A program made the position numbers and the translations under genes. Source: Nocardioides terrae (GTDB taxonomy: Bacteria > Actinomycetota > Actinomycetes > Propionibacteriales > Nocardioidaceae). From it: 64,000 bases of DNA. The DNA is taken from positions 1-64,000 of the forward strand of contig NZ_FOLB01000006.1 of NCBI RefSeq assembly GCF_900112345.1. The letters are read 5' to 3'. Under the pieces are notes generated by a model that saw only the letters and a list, made by a program, of their open reading frames with translations, made no database searches and was not told where the DNA came from. Within the stretch, counting starts at the first letter, position 1; each line of letters begins with the position of its first letter. Below are positions 18,613 through 27,826 of this stretch, in pieces.

Positions 18613-19905
18613 GTGGCACGCATCGGTGACGGAGGCGACCTGCTGAAGTGTTCTTTCTGCGGGAAGAGCCAGAAGCAGGTCAAGAAGCTCATCGCCGGCC
18701 CCGGCGTCTACATCTGCGACGAGTGCATCGATCTCTGCAACGAGATCATCGAGGAGGAGCTCTCCGAGGGCAGCGAGGTCAGCCTCGACGAGCTGCCGAA
18801 GCCCAAGGACATCTTCGAGTTCCTCAACTCCTACGTCATCGGCCAGGAGCAGGCGAAGAAGTCCCTCGCCGTCGCGGTCTACAACCACTACAAGCGCGTG
18901 CAGGCCGGTCTGCAGCCGGGAGCGACGGGCCCGGGCAAGCACGCCAAGGACGAGACCGTCGAGGTCGCCAAGTCCAACATCCTCGTCATCGGCCCGACCG
19001 GCTGCGGCAAGACCTACCTCGCGCAGACCCTGGCCCGGATGCTCAACGTCCCCTTCGCCATCGCCGACGCCACCGCGCTGACCGAGGCCGGCTACGTCGG
19101 CGAGGATGTCGAGAACATCCTCCTCAAGCTGATCCAGGCGGCCGACTACGACGTCAAGAAGGCCGAGACGGGCATCATCTACATCGACGAGATCGACAAG
19201 GTCGCGCGCAAGGCGGAGAACCCCTCGATCACGCGAGACGTCTCCGGCGAGGGCGTCCAGCAGGCGCTGCTGAAGATCATCGAGGGCACCACCGCCTCGG
19301 TCCCGCCGCAGGGCGGCCGCAAGCACCCGCACCAGGAGTTCATCCAGATCGACACGACGAACATCCTGTTCGTCGTCGGCGGTGCCTTCGCCGGTCTCGA
19401 GCACATCATCGAGCAGCGCGTCGGCAAGAAGACGCTGGGCTTCACCGCCGAGCCGCGCGGCCACGCGGAGAAGCAGGCCGAGGACCTGCTCAAGCTCGTC
19501 CGCCCCGAGGACCTCACCAAGTTCGGCCTGATCCCCGAGTTCATCGGCCGCCTTCCCCTCATCGCGAGCGTCAGCAAGCTCGACCGTGAGGCGCTGGTGC
19601 AGATCCTCACCGAGCCCCGCAACGCGCTGGTCAAGCAGTACCAGAAGCTCTTCGAGCTCGACGGCGTCGAGCTCGAGTTCACCGCCGAGGCGATCGACGC
19701 CATCGCCGAGAAGGCGCTCGAGCGGGGCACCGGTGCCCGTGGTCTGCGCGCCATCATCGAGGAGGTCCTCCTCCAGGTGATGTACGACGTGCCGTCGCGG
19801 GGCGACATCAGCAAGGTCATGGTGACCCGCGAGGTGGTCGAGGACGAGGCCGCGCCGACCCTGGTGCCGCGCGAGTCCGAGGCGAAGAAGAAGAAGTCCG
19901 CCTGA
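18613..19905 (+). CDS. clpX: ClpX, ATP-dependent protein unfoldase of the Clp protease
   Basis: Hexameric AAA+ unfoldase that feeds tagged proteins to ClpP1P2. The 430-residue protein has the N-terminal C4 zinc finger (Cys13, Cys16, Cys35, Cys38), Walker A GPTGCGKT (127-134), Walker [10 protein letters not shown], pore loop GYVGEDVEN, and the [10 protein letters not shown] motif of ClpP-docking family members. The GTG is preceded by GGAGAAGGAG (18595-18604). It probably has its own promoter in the 80 bases after the clpP2 hairpin. Confidence 0.97.
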   Translation: MARIGDGGDLLKCSFCGKSQKQVKKLIAGPGVYICDECIDLCNEIIEEELSEGSEVSLDELPKPKDIFEFLNSYVIGQEQAKKSLAVAVYNHYKRVQAGLQPGATGPGKHAKDETVEVAKSNILVIGPTGCGKTYLAQTLARMLNVPFAIADATALTEAGYVGEDVENILLKLIQAADYDVKKAETGIIYIDEIDKVARKAENPSITRDVSGEGVQQALLKIIEGTTASVPPQGGRKHPHQEFIQIDTTNILFVVGGAFAGLEHIIEQRVGKKTLGFTAEPRGHAEKQAEDLLKLVRPEDLTKFGLIPEFIGRLPLIASVSKLDREALVQILTEPRNALVKQYQKLFELDGVELEFTAEAIDAIAEKALERGTGARGLRAIIEEVLLQVMYDVPSRGDISKVMVTREVVEDEAAPTLVPRESEAKKKKSA

Positions 19906-19910
19906 GCGAC

Positions 19911-19943
19911 GACGTTCGGTCGGCCGTTCGCCTGACGAACGTC
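19911..19943 (+). terminator. Hairpin downstream of clpX
   Basis: GACGTTCG (19911-19918) pairs perfectly with CGAACGTC (19936-19943). An alternative inner pairing CGTTCG/CGAACG (19925-19941) could compete. It starts 5 bases after the clpX stop codon. Weak T-content; termination is inferred from position. Confidence 0.5.
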
Positions 19944-20053
19944 CGAGGACCTAGTCACTTCGAGTCATTTGTGCCGTTTCCGTTAGGGATGGGGCCGTTC
20001 GGCCGCGAGAATGGTTCTGTGTCCACCGTCCTCACCCCCGCAGGCGAGCGTCG

Positions 20054-20914
20054 ATGAGCTCTCAGCACAAGGCGCCGCTCGCTGCGTTCTTCGTCGTCTC
20101 GATCGCGTGCATCGTGGTCGTGGTCAACGCGCTGCGCTCTGACGCCCTCGCCGGCATCTTCGTCCGCCCCACGCAGGCGGTCATCGCTGGCGCCCTCCTC
20201 GTGCCCGCGCCGCAGGACATCCTGAGCGCCGAGGCCAAGGTCGTCACCAAGGCTCGCACCGCGCTGTCGGTCGCGCGGACGGTCGTCGACGAGCCGGCCC
20301 GCGTCGGCGCCGCTGAGGCCCACCGGCACCAGGCAGGGCACGCCACCGCCGGGTCCGCCGAGGTCGGCACCAAGCATGTCGTGGGCAGCGCTCAGCAGGC
20401 CACGGCCAGCGCACCGGCAGCGGCCGCCGCTCCGGTGACTGCCGCGGCCCCGGCCGCTCCGGCGCTGGTCCCGGTCAAGCACACCACGCCGGGTCAGACC
20501 ACGCCCGGCCACACGGTCCGGCCGCCCGTCTTCTCCGTGACGCACCCGATCATCTCGTCGCACCTCCCGGAGGCCCCGGCCGCTCCGGTCAGCGGGCACA
20601 CGAAGGGCCGCGACGCCGACCAGGGCCGCGGCGACGGCCGGCACGGCCTCGTCAGCGGGCTGCACCCTCACCTCGGTCTGACCGCTCCGTCTGCTCCGGC
20701 CGGGTCCGGCATCCGGAGCGGACACTCCTACGGCGTGCACTCCCTCGGCCCGATCGGCTTCGGCCCGTCCTCCGGCCACCCGTCGAGCACCAACAGCGAG
20801 TTCGGGCACTCCTGGACCGGCTACGGCCACACCTCCAGCAGCGGCTACGGCAACTACGGCCACTCCTCCAGCAGCCACTCCTCCAGCAGCAACGGCTGGC
20901 GCAACCGGCACTGA
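20054..20914 (+). CDS. Unknown membrane-anchored His/Ser/Gly-rich protein
   Basis: I do not recognise a family. The 286-residue protein begins with a single hydrophobic segment (about residues 8-26, AFFVVSIACIVVVV) that looks like an uncleaved signal anchor. Next comes a short Ala/Val-rich region, an Ala/Pro-rich stretch (about 110-145), then a low-complexity C-terminal half rich in His, Ser, Gly and Tyr (GHSYGVHS, GYGNYGHSSSSHSSSS). Such tails are seen in extracellular, possibly metal-binding, proteins. The ATG is the first start after the clpX hairpin. Codon use and GC are like the neighbours, so it looks like a real but poorly conserved gene. It is monocistronic, with a strong terminator just after it. 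Confidence 0.7.
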   Translation: MSSQHKAPLAAFFVVSIACIVVVVNALRSDALAGIFVRPTQAVIAGALLVPAPQDILSAEAKVVTKARTALSVARTVVDEPARVGAAEAHRHQAGHATAGSAEVGTKHVVGSAQQATASAPAAAAAPVTAAAPAAPALVPVKHTTPGQTTPGHTVRPPVFSVTHPIISSHLPEAPAAPVSGHTKGRDADQGRGDGRHGLVSGLHPHLGLTAPSAPAGSGIRSGHSYGVHSLGPIGFGPSSGHPSSTNSEFGHSWTGYGHTSSSGYGNYGHSSSSHSSSSNGWRNRH

Positions 20915-20934
20915 TCCGGCCCGGACCACAGCGA

Positions 20935-20970
20935 CAACGGCCCGTCACCCCTCGGGGTGACGGGCCGTTG
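20935..20970. terminator. Bidirectional terminator between the unknown gene and valS
   Basis: CAACGGCCCGTCACCCC (20935-20951) and GGGGTGACGGGCCGTTG (20954-20970) are perfectly complementary, giving a 16-pair stem with a CTCG tetraloop. It lies between convergent genes and serves both strands. Confidence 0.9.
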
Positions 20971-20987
20971 CGCTGTCGGTGGTCGGA

Positions 20988-21009
20988 TCAACGAGCGCTC
21001 AACGAGCGC
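20988..21009. repeat. 11-base tandem duplication beside the valS stop codon
   Basis: TCAACGAGCGC occurs twice in direct succession (20988-20998, 20999-21009), and the next TCA (21010-21012) is the complement of the valS stop codon. It looks like a recent slippage duplication of the end of valS. Confidence 0.8.
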
Positions 21010-23658
21010 TCACTCCGCCGGTCGCTCGGCCAGCTCGGCCGCGACCGTCAGCTCGCCCGCGGCCGGGTCGGGGACGAAGGCGAGCTCGCCGACGATCCGG
21101 CTGCTCTTGCGCAGGTCGTCGGCCGCCATCTCCGCGGCCGCGACCAGCGCCTCCGGGCCCGTCACCGTGGCCCGGGACAGCTCGGCCCGCATCGAGACCT
21201 TCGCCTGCGACTTCGCGCCGCGCAGGCCGGCGAGCGCAGCGGCGACGCCGTCGAGGATGCCGGGGTCGGCGGCCGCGGCCGAGCCGAGGTCGAGCTCGGT
21301 CGGCCAGGCGGCGAGGTGGATCGAGGTGCCCTCGGGGTTCACCGAGCGCCACCACGACCACACCTCCTCGGTGACGTAGGGCAGGAACGGCGCGAGCAGC
21401 CGGAGCTGGGTGTGCAGCGCGATCGCCAGCGTCGCCTTGGCCGACGCCTTCGCGGAGCTGTCCTCCTCGGCGTACGCGCGTTCCTTGACCAGCTCGACGT
21501 AGTCGTCGCAGAACTCCCAGAAGAACTTCTCCGTCGTCTCCAGCGCCGACGTGTAGTCGTAGGCCTCGAACGCCTCCGTCGCCCGGGTGACGACCGTCTT
21601 CAGGCGCGCCAGCAGCGCGCAGTCGACCGGCTCGCTCACCTCGAAGGTGTTGAGCTCGGTGGCCTTCACGCCGTCGAGCACGAACTTGGAGGCGTTGAGC
21701 ACCTTGACCGCCAGCCGTCGGCCGACCTTCATCTGGGTCTCGTCGAAGGGCGAGTCGAGCCCGGGGCGCGCCATCGCGGCCCGCCAGCGGACGGCGTCGG
21801 CGCCGTACTTCTCCAGGATGTCCTGGGGGACGACCACGTTGCCCTTCGACTTCGACATCTTCTTGCGGTCGGGGTCGACCACGAAGCCGGAGATGAGCGC
21901 GTGGTGCCAGGGTGAGGTGCCGTTCTCGAAGTGGGAGCGGACGACTCGGGAGAACAGCCAGGTGCGGATGATGTCGTGGGCCTGCGTTGCCAGGTCCATC
22001 GGGAAGACCCGGGAGAACAGGTCCGGGTCGCTCTCCCAGCCGCCCGCGATCTGCGGGGTGAGGGAGGAGGTCGCCCAGGTGTCCATCACGTCCGGGTCGC
22101 CGATGAAGCCGCCCGGCTTGCCGCGCTGTTCCTCGGTGAAGCCGGCGGGGGCCACGGTTGAGGGGTCGACCGGCAGCTGCTCCTCGGTGGCGAGGATCGG
22201 GTCCGCGTAGTCGGGCTCGCCCTCCTCGTCGAGGCGGTACCAGACGGGGAAGGGGATGCCGAAGAACCGCTGGCGCGAGACGAGCCAGTCGCCGTTGAGG
22301 CCACCCACCCAGTTGTCGTAGCGATGGTGCATGTGGTCGGGGACCCAGGTGATCTCGCCACCTCGGGCGAGCAGGTCGTCGCGCAGGCCGGCGTCACGGC
22401 CGCCGTTGGTGATGTACCACTGGCGGGTGGCGACGATCTCGAGCGGCTTGTCGCCCTTCTCGTAGAAGTTCGCCATCCGCTGCGTGGGCTTCGGCTCGCC
22501 GTCGAGGTCGCCGGACTCGCGCAGCTTGGCGACCATCACCTCGCGGGCGCTGTGGGCGGTCTTGCCCTTGAGGTCCTCGTACGCCGACGCCGCCGCCTCC
22601 GAGGCGAGCCACTCCGGGGTCTCGCGGCTCATCCGGCCGTCGCGCCCGATCAGGGTGCGGACGGGCAGTTGCAGCTCGCGCCACCACTGGACGTCCGTCA
22701 GGTCGCCGAACGTGCAGCACATCGCGATGCCGGCGCCCTTCTCGGGCTCGGCGGCGGGGTGGGCGAGCACCGGGACCTCCACGCCGAAGACCGGGCTGGT
22801 CACGGTGGTGCCGAACAGGTCGGCGTACCGCTCGTCGTCGGGATGCGCGATCAGCGCGACGACGGAGGGGATCAGCTCGGGGCGGGTGGTCTCGATGTGG
22901 ACGGGGGAGCCGTCGCGCCGGTGGAAGGCCACCCGGTGGTAGGCGCCGGGGTACTCCCGCGCCTCCAGCTCGGCCTGGGCGACGGCGGTCTGGAAGGTGA
23001 CGTCCCAGAGGGTCGGGGCCTCCTGCAGGTAGGCCTCGCCGCGGGCGAGGTTGCGCAGGAACGCACGCTGGCTGACCGTCTGCGCCTTCGGGCCGATGGT
23101 CGTGTAGGTCTGCTTCCAGTCCACCGACAGGCCGACGGTGCGCCACAGCTCCTCGAAGACCTTCTCGTCCTCCTCGACGAGCCGCTCGCACAGCTCGACG
23201 AAGTTGGGGCGGCTGATCGGGATCTGCTTCTTGGGGTCGGGCTTCTCCGGCGGGGTGAAGTCCGCGTCGTAGGGCAGGCTCGGGTCGCAGCGGACGCCGA
23301 AGTAGTTCTGCACCCGCCGCTCGGTCGGCAGGCCGTTGTCGTCCCAGCCCAGCGGGTAGAACACGGTCTTGCCGCGCATGCGCTGGAACCGGGCGATCGT
23401 GTCCGGGTGGGTGTAGGAGAAGACGTGCCCGACGTGGAGGCTGCCGCTGACGGTCGGCGGGGGAGTGTCGATCGAGTAGACGCATCCGCGCGGCTGGGTG
23501 CGGTCGAAGGCGTAGGTGTCGTCGGCCTTCCACCGCTCGGCCCACTTGGCCTCGAGGCCCTCGAGCGCAGGCTTCTCCGGTACGACGACCGCGCGCTGCT
23601 CCGCGCTGGTCGTCTCGGCGCCCGCGGGGTGGGGCTCAGTCTGCTGGGTCTCGGTCAT
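21010..23658 (-). CDS. valS: Valyl-tRNA synthetase
   Basis: Charges tRNA-Val with valine. The 882-residue class I synthetase has the HIGH-type motif in [13 protein letters not shown] (HVGH 75-78), a CP1 editing domain with [17 protein letters not shown], and KKMSKSKGN before the anticodon-binding region. ATG 23658 is chosen because TAGGAT lies 7 bases upstream on this strand; a start 16 codons further upstream would lie before that -10 box. It is divergent from folC with only a 64-base gap. No T-box leader is possible with this leaderless arrangement. Confidence 0.96.
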   Translation of the reverse strand: MTETQQTEPHPAGAETTSAEQRAVVVPEKPALEGLEAKWAERWKADDTYAFDRTQPRGCVYSIDTPPPTVSGSLHVGHVFSYTHPDTIARFQRMRGKTVFYPLGWDDNGLPTERRVQNYFGVRCDPSLPYDADFTPPEKPDPKKQIPISRPNFVELCERLVEEDEKVFEELWRTVGLSVDWKQTYTTIGPKAQTVSQRAFLRNLARGEAYLQEAPTLWDVTFQTAVAQAELEAREYPGAYHRVAFHRRDGSPVHIETTRPELIPSVVALIAHPDDERYADLFGTTVTSPVFGVEVPVLAHPAAEPEKGAGIAMCCTFGDLTDVQWWRELQLPVRTLIGRDGRMSRETPEWLASEAAASAYEDLKGKTAHSAREVMVAKLRESGDLDGEPKPTQRMANFYEKGDKPLEIVATRQWYITNGGRDAGLRDDLLARGGEITWVPDHMHHRYDNWVGGLNGDWLVSRQRFFGIPFPVWYRLDEEGEPDYADPILATEEQLPVDPSTVAPAGFTEEQRGKPGGFIGDPDVMDTWATSSLTPQIAGGWESDPDLFSRVFPMDLATQAHDIIRTWLFSRVVRSHFENGTSPWHHALISGFVVDPDRKKMSKSKGNVVVPQDILEKYGADAVRWRAAMARPGLDSPFDETQMKVGRRLAVKVLNASKFVLDGVKATELNTFEVSEPVDCALLARLKTVVTRATEAFEAYDYTSALETTEKFFWEFCDDYVELVKERAYAEEDSSAKASAKATLAIALHTQLRLLAPFLPYVTEEVWSWWRSVNPEGTSIHLAAWPTELDLGSAAAADPGILDGVAAALAGLRGAKSQAKVSMRAELSRATVTGPEALVAAAEMAADDLRKSSRIVGELAFVPDPAAGELTVAAELAERPAE

Positions 23659-23665
23659 GGGCGAA

Positions 23666-23671
23666 ATCCTA
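23666..23671 (-). promoter_or_regulatory. -10 box of valS (leaderless)
   Basis: Read on the minus strand the hexamer is TAGGAT, 7 bases before the valS ATG. The transcript would start at the A of ATG. Confidence 0.55.
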
Positions 23672-23707
23672 GGGCGCACGCATTCACCGGCGCGAAACGA
23701 GTCCACC

Positions 23708-23713
23708 TAGACT
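23708..23713 (+). promoter_or_regulatory. -10 box of folC
   Basis: TAGACT lies 9 bases before the folC ATG at 23723, implying a leader of only two or three bases. It is back to back with the valS promoter. Confidence 0.55.
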
Positions 23714-23722
23714 CGGCAGGTC

Positions 23723-25078
23723 ATGTCTGAACTTCCCGTGGGCCGACCCGCCCAGACCTTCGCCGAGGCCGAGGACGCGTTGTTGTCCCGCTGGCCCGAG
23801 ACCAAGCTCGAGCCGTCGCTCGACCGCATCCGCGCCTTCACCGAGATGCTCGGCGACCCTCAGCACGCCTACTCCGTCATCCACCTGACCGGCACCAACG
23901 GGAAGACGTCCACCTCGCGGATGATCGACACGTTGCTGCGGGCGCTCGAGCTGCGCACCGGGCGGTTCACCAGCCCGCACGTGGAGAGGATGAGCGAGCG
24001 GATCACCATCGACGGTGAGCCGCTGTCCGACGAGGCGTTCGTGGACGCCTTCAACGAGATCGCTCCCTACCTCCACCTCGTGGACGTCGACCAGCCCCAT
24101 CCGCTGTCGTTCTTCGAGACGGTCGTCGGCATGGCCTACGCCAAGTTCGCCGAGGCGCCGGTCGACGTCGCGATCGTCGAGGTCGGCATGGGCGGCTCCT
24201 GGGACGCCACCAACGTCGCCGACGGCGCCGTCGCCGTCGTCACTCCGATCTCGATCGACCACGTGCAGTACCTCGGCGGCACGCCGGCCGCCATCGCCGT
24301 CGAGAAGGCGGGGATCATCAAGGCGGGCGCCGTCGCGGTCCTCGCCGAACAGCCCGACGAGGCCCTCGAGGTCCTGCTCGCCCGCGCGAGCGAGGTCGGC
24401 GCCACGGTCGTGCGCGAGGGCGTCGACTTCGGCGTCGTCGCGCGGACGCCGGCTGTCGGCGGCCAGATCGTCACGCTCAAGGGTCTGCGGACGACGTACG
24501 ACGACGTGTTCCTGCCTCTCTACGGCGCCCACCAGGCGCAGAACGCCGTGGTCGCGCTCGCCGCGGTCGAGGCCTTCGTCGGGGGCGAGGAGCCGCTGGG
24601 CGACGAGATCGTCCGCAACGCGCTCGCGGAGGTGACCTCGCCGGGCCGGCTCGAGATCGTCCGGCGGTCCCCGACGATCGTCCTCGACACCGCCCACAAC
24701 CCGCACGGCGCCGAGGCGACGGCCGCGGCGTTGGAGGACTCCTTCTCGTTCTCGCCGCTCGTCGGCGTCATCGGCGTGATGGGCGACAAGGACGCCGAGG
24801 GCGTGCTGGCGGCGTTCGAGCCGCACCTCGAGCACCTGGTCGTCACCGAGAACTCCACCGACCGGGCGATGCGTGCCAGCCGGCTCGCGGAGGTGGCGAT
24901 CCCGATCTTCGGCGAGGACCGGGTCACGGTGGTGCCGCGACTCGCCGACGCGATCGACGCCGCGGCCGCACTGGCGGAGTCGGGCTCGGGCGACTCCCTC
25001 TCGTCGGGGGCCGTGCTCGTGACGGGCTCCGTGGTGACCGTGGGCGAGGCGCGGGTGCTGCTCGGGGGCGTCAAGTGA
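23723..25078 (+). CDS. folC: Bifunctional folylpolyglutamate synthase / dihydrofolate synthase
   Basis: Adds glutamate to dihydropteroate and to folates, making and retaining the cofactor. The 451-residue Mur-ligase-like protein has the P-loop HLTGTNGKTSTSRM, GRFTSPHVERMSERI, the metal/carbamate region VEVGMGGSWDATN, and the C-terminal motif LDTAHNPHG. It heads folC-DUF4233-ndk, the usual actinobacterial order, and its stop codon overlaps the next GTG (GTGA). Confidence 0.96.
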   Translation: MSELPVGRPAQTFAEAEDALLSRWPETKLEPSLDRIRAFTEMLGDPQHAYSVIHLTGTNGKTSTSRMIDTLLRALELRTGRFTSPHVERMSERITIDGEPLSDEAFVDAFNEIAPYLHLVDVDQPHPLSFFETVVGMAYAKFAEAPVDVAIVEVGMGGSWDATNVADGAVAVVTPISIDHVQYLGGTPAAIAVEKAGIIKAGAVAVLAEQPDEALEVLLARASEVGATVVREGVDFGVVARTPAVGGQIVTLKGLRTTYDDVFLPLYGAHQAQNAVVALAAVEAFVGGEEPLGDEIVRNALAEVTSPGRLEIVRRSPTIVLDTAHNPHGAEATAAALEDSFSFSPLVGVIGVMGDKDAEGVLAAFEPHLEHLVVTENSTDRAMRASRLAEVAIPIFGEDRVTVVPRLADAIDAAAALAESGSGDSLSSGAVLVTGSVVTVGEARVLLGGVK

Positions 25079-25446
25079 CGGAGGAGCGCGAGAGGTCGCC
25101 GCGACGCGGCATGTGCGCCGCCGTGCTCTCCCTCGAGGCGATCGCGCTCGGTCTCACCACGCCGGTGATGATCGCGGTCTCGGACGTCGCGACGGGCACG
25201 GCGCTGGGCATCGGGCTCACCCTGATGTGCGCCTGCATCATCGTCGCCGGTCTGCTGCGGCGCCCCTGGGCCTACGGGCTCGGATGGGCGATCCAGGTCG
25301 CCGCGATCACGCTCGGGTTCGTCGTCGGGATCATGTGGGTGCTCGGCGGGATCTTCGCGCTGCTGTGGGGGATGGCCGACTTCCTGGGGCGCAAGATCGA
25401 GCGCGAGCGGGCGGCCGCCTTCGCGGCGTACGACGCGCAGCACTAG
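25075..25446 (+). CDS. DUF4233 family membrane protein
   Basis: A 123-residue membrane protein with about four hydrophobic helices (near residues 14-36, 38-60, 65-84 and 86-104) and a basic C-terminal tail (GRKIERERAAA). DUF4233 proteins sit between folC and ndk in many actinobacteria; their function is unknown. The GTG start overlaps the folC stop codon by 4 bases, so it depends on folC transcription and probably translation. Confidence 0.9.
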   Translation: MTEERERSPRRGMCAAVLSLEAIALGLTTPVMIAVSDVATGTALGIGLTLMCACIIVAGLLRRPWAYGLGWAIQVAAITLGFVVGIMWVLGGIFALLWGMADFLGRKIERERAAAFAAYDAQH

Positions 25447-25449
25447 TCT
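25444..25449 (+). promoter_or_regulatory. -10 box of ndk (leaderless)
   Basis: TAGTCT overlaps the DUF4233 stop codon and lies 7 bases before the ndk ATG at 25457, giving ndk its own leaderless promoter besides read-through. Confidence 0.55.
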
Positions 25450-25456
25450 GCGGGCC

Positions 25457-25876
25457 ATGACCCAGCGCACTCTCGTCCTCGTCAAGCCCGACGGCGTCCG
25501 CCGTGGACTCACCGGCGAGGTCATCCGCCGGGTCGAGGCCAAGGGCTACTCGCTGGTGTCCCTCGAGCTTCGCACGGCGACCCGCGAGCTGCTCGCGGCG
25601 CACTACGCCGAGCACGAGGGCAAGCCGTTCTACGAGCCGCTGGTCGAGTTCATGCTCTCCGGCCCCGTCGTCGCCATGGTCTTCGAGGGCGAGCGCGTGA
25701 TCGAGGGGTTCCGCTCGCTGGCCGGCGCCACCGACCCGACCGCCGCCGCGCCCGGGACGATCCGCGGCGACCTCGGCCGCGACTGGGGCCTGGCCGTGCA
25801 GCAGAACCTCGTGCACGGCTCGGACGCGCCCGAGTCGGCCGAGCGCGAGATCGGGATCTGGTTCCCGAGCCTCTGA
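25457..25876 (+). CDS. ndk: Nucleoside diphosphate kinase
   Basis: Balances nucleoside triphosphate pools by phosphate transfer through a phosphohistidine. The 139-residue protein begins TLVLVKPDGVRRG and has the active-site signature NLVHGSDAPESAEREI with the catalytic His. Length and motifs are standard. It ends the folC operon; the following genes are on the other strand. Confidence 0.97.
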   Translation: MTQRTLVLVKPDGVRRGLTGEVIRRVEAKGYSLVSLELRTATRELLAAHYAEHEGKPFYEPLVEFMLSGPVVAMVFEGERVIEGFRSLAGATDPTAAAPGTIRGDLGRDWGLAVQQNLVHGSDAPESAEREIGIWFPSL

Positions 25877-25900
25877 GCCCGGTCCGGTCCGGCCGGCTGG

Positions 25901-26512
25901 TCAACCCGCGTCGCGGGCCTTCTCGGCTCCGACGGTGGTGTCCTCGCCGTGGCCGGTGTGCACCACCGTGTCGTCGGGCAGCGTGAACAGCCGCGCCCGG
26001 ATCGACTCCACGATGAGGTCCGCGTCGCTGTAGGAGCGGCCGGTCGCGCCGGGCCCGCCGTTGAACAGCGTGTCGCCGGTGAAGACGCGGCCGAGGTCGG
26101 GCGCGTGGAGGCAGACCGCGCCGGGCGCGTGCCCGGGCGTGTGGACGACCTCGAGCACGGTGCCGCCGACCTCGATCCGCTGCCCGTCGGACAGGTCCTC
26201 GTCCCACCGCTCGGCGCCGTGGGTGAGCTCCCACAGCGGTCGGTCGTCCGGGTGCAGCAGGATCGGCGCGCCGACCCGCTCGCGCAGCTCGGGCGCCACC
26301 CGCACGTGGTCGTCGTGGGCGTGGGTGCACACGATGGCCCTGACCGTGCGGTCGCCGACGACGGCGAGGATGGCGTCGACGGAGTGTGGGGCGTCGATGA
26401 CGATGCACTCGGCGTCGTCGCCGACGACCCAGACGTTGTTGTCGACGTCGAACGTCTGTCCGTCGAGGCTGAAGGTGCCCGACGTGATGCCGTGGTCCAC
26501 CCGGGCGGCCAC
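25901..26512 (-). CDS. Metallo-beta-lactamase-fold hydrolase of the mycothiol-aldehyde pathway
   Basis: The 203-residue protein has the MBL metal motif THAHDDH near residue 63, HTPGHAPG, the bridging Asp in FTGDTLF and the final His in HTGHG. Its GTG start overlaps the stop codon of the upstream mycothiol dehydrogenase by one base (TAGTG). A similar pair exists in mycobacteria (Rv2259/Rv2260). By analogy with S-formylglutathione hydrolase it may hydrolyse S-formylmycothiol, but this is inferred. Generic glyoxalase II activity is the alternative. Confidence 0.85.
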   Translation of the reverse strand: MAARVDHGITSGTFSLDGQTFDVDNNVWVVGDDAECIVIDAPHSVDAILAVVGDRTVRAIVCTHAHDDHVRVAPELRERVGAPILLHPDDRPLWELTHGAERWDEDLSDGQRIEVGGTVLEVVHTPGHAPGAVCLHAPDLGRVFTGDTLFNGGPGATGRSYSDADLIVESIRARLFTLPDDTVVHTGHGEDTTVGAEKARDAG

Positions 26513-27612
26513 TACAGGATCACCACCGAGCGCAGCACGTCGCCGTGGTGCATCCGCTCGAAGGCCGCCTCGACGTCGTCGATGCCGATCTCCTCGGTGA
26601 CGAAGGCGTCCAGGTCGAGCCGACCCTGCTGGTAGAGGTCGACGAGCATCGGGAAGTCCCGGGACGGCAGGCAGTCGCCGTACCAGCTCGACTTCAGCGC
26701 GCCGCCGCGACCGAAGACGTCGATGAGGGGGAGGTCGGGGACCTTCATGTCAGGCGTGGGCACGCCGACCAGCACGACGGTGCCGGCCAGGTCGCGGGCG
26801 TAGAACGCCTGCTTCCAGGTCTCGGGCCGGCCGACCGCCTCGATGACCACGTCGGCGCCGTCGGCGCCCTCGTAGGTCTCGGCGGCGATCCGCTTGATCT
26901 CGGCGACCGGGTCGACCTGGCTGGAGTCGACGGTGTGGGTGGCGCCGAGCTCGCGCGCCTTGGCCAGCTTCTGGGGGTCGATGTCGACGGCGATGATCGG
27001 AGAGGCGCCGGCCAGCGCGGACCCGGCGATGGCGGCCGCTCCGACGCCGCCGCAGCCGATCACCGCGACCGACCGGCCGCGGGTGACCGCGCCGGTGTTG
27101 ATCGCCGCGCCGATGCCGGCCATGACGCCGCAGCCGAGCAGGCCGACCGCGGCCGGTCGCGCCGACGGGTCGACCTTGGTGCACTGGCCCGCGGCGACCA
27201 GCGTCTTCTCGGCGAAGGCGCCGATGCCGAGGGCGGGGGAGAGCTCGGTGCCGTCCTCGAGCGTCATCCGCTGGGTGGCGTTGTGGGTGTTGAAGCAGTA
27301 GTGCAGGTCGCCGCGCCGGCACGCGCGGCACTCGCCGCACACGGCGCGCCAGTTGAGGATCACGAAGTCACCGGGCGCGACCTCGGTGACGTCCGGGCCG
27401 ACCGCCTCCACGACACCAGCGGCCTCGTGGCCGAGCAGGAAGGGGAAGTCGTCGTTGATGCCGCCCTCGCGGTAGTGCAGGTCGGTGTGGCAGACCCCGC
27501 AGGCCTGGACCTTCACGACCGCCTCACCCGGGCCCGGGTCCGGGACGTTGATCGTGACGAGCTCGACGGGGAGCCCCTTGCCCTTGGCGACGACCGCCTT
27601 CACCTGCTGCAT
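26512..27612 (-). CDS. S-(hydroxymethyl)mycothiol dehydrogenase
   Basis: Oxidises the formaldehyde-mycothiol adduct with NAD+, detoxifying formaldehyde in actinobacteria that use mycothiol. The 366-residue zinc alcohol dehydrogenase has catalytic zinc ligands Cys41 (GVCHTD) and His62 (GHEAAG), structural zinc cysteines 92, 95, 98 and 106 ([15 protein letters not shown]), and the NAD motif GCGGVGAAA. The first residues [13 protein letters not shown] and the [11 protein letters not shown] stretch are typical of this class. A TAGGCT -10 box lies upstream. First gene of a two-gene operon. Confidence 0.9.
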   Translation of the reverse strand: MQQVKAVVAKGKGLPVELVTINVPDPGPGEAVVKVQACGVCHTDLHYREGGINDDFPFLLGHEAAGVVEAVGPDVTEVAPGDFVILNWRAVCGECRACRRGDLHYCFNTHNATQRMTLEDGTELSPALGIGAFAEKTLVAAGQCTKVDPSARPAAVGLLGCGVMAGIGAAINTGAVTRGRSVAVIGCGGVGAAAIAGSALAGASPIIAVDIDPQKLAKARELGATHTVDSSQVDPVAEIKRIAAETYEGADGADVVIEAVGRPETWKQAFYARDLAGTVVLVGVPTPDMKVPDLPLIDVFGRGGALKSSWYGDCLPSRDFPMLVDLYQQGRLDLDAFVTEEIGIDDVEAAFERMHHGDVLRSVVIL

Positions 27613-27654
27613 CGACCACTCCTCACACGCTGCCCACGGCTGCTGACCTCCAGC

Positions 27655-27660
27655 AGCCTA
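27655..27660 (-). promoter_or_regulatory. Probable -10 box of the mycothiol dehydrogenase operon
   Basis: On the minus strand the hexamer is TAGGCT, giving a start near 27648 and a leader of about 36 bases before the ATG at 27612. It lies in a 214-base divergent region shared with mreB. Confidence 0.4.
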
Positions 27661-27753
27661 GGGCGGGCGTCCCGGCTCCCGGCACTCAGTCCTTCGGCGT
27701 GAGCCCGAGGTGGTCGCCCGGCGTGCCTCACCAGAAACACCAGTAACAGCGCC

Positions 27754-27759
27754 TAGCCT
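27754..27759 (+). promoter_or_regulatory. Probable -10 box of the mreB operon
   Basis: TAGCCT at this position would start transcription about 60 bases before the mreB ATG. No convincing -35 box is seen. Confidence 0.4.
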
Positions 27760-27826
27760 CGTCGCGGAGCTTGCCTCAGGCGAGTCCGCCGTCATCGCCC
27801 CTTCCCCGGCACCAGCGAGGCATCCC

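Noticed and set aside
23659..23722. T-box or other amino-acid-sensing leader for valS
   Set aside because: The valS transcript appears leaderless (TAGGAT 7 bases before ATG), and only 64 bases separate it from folC.
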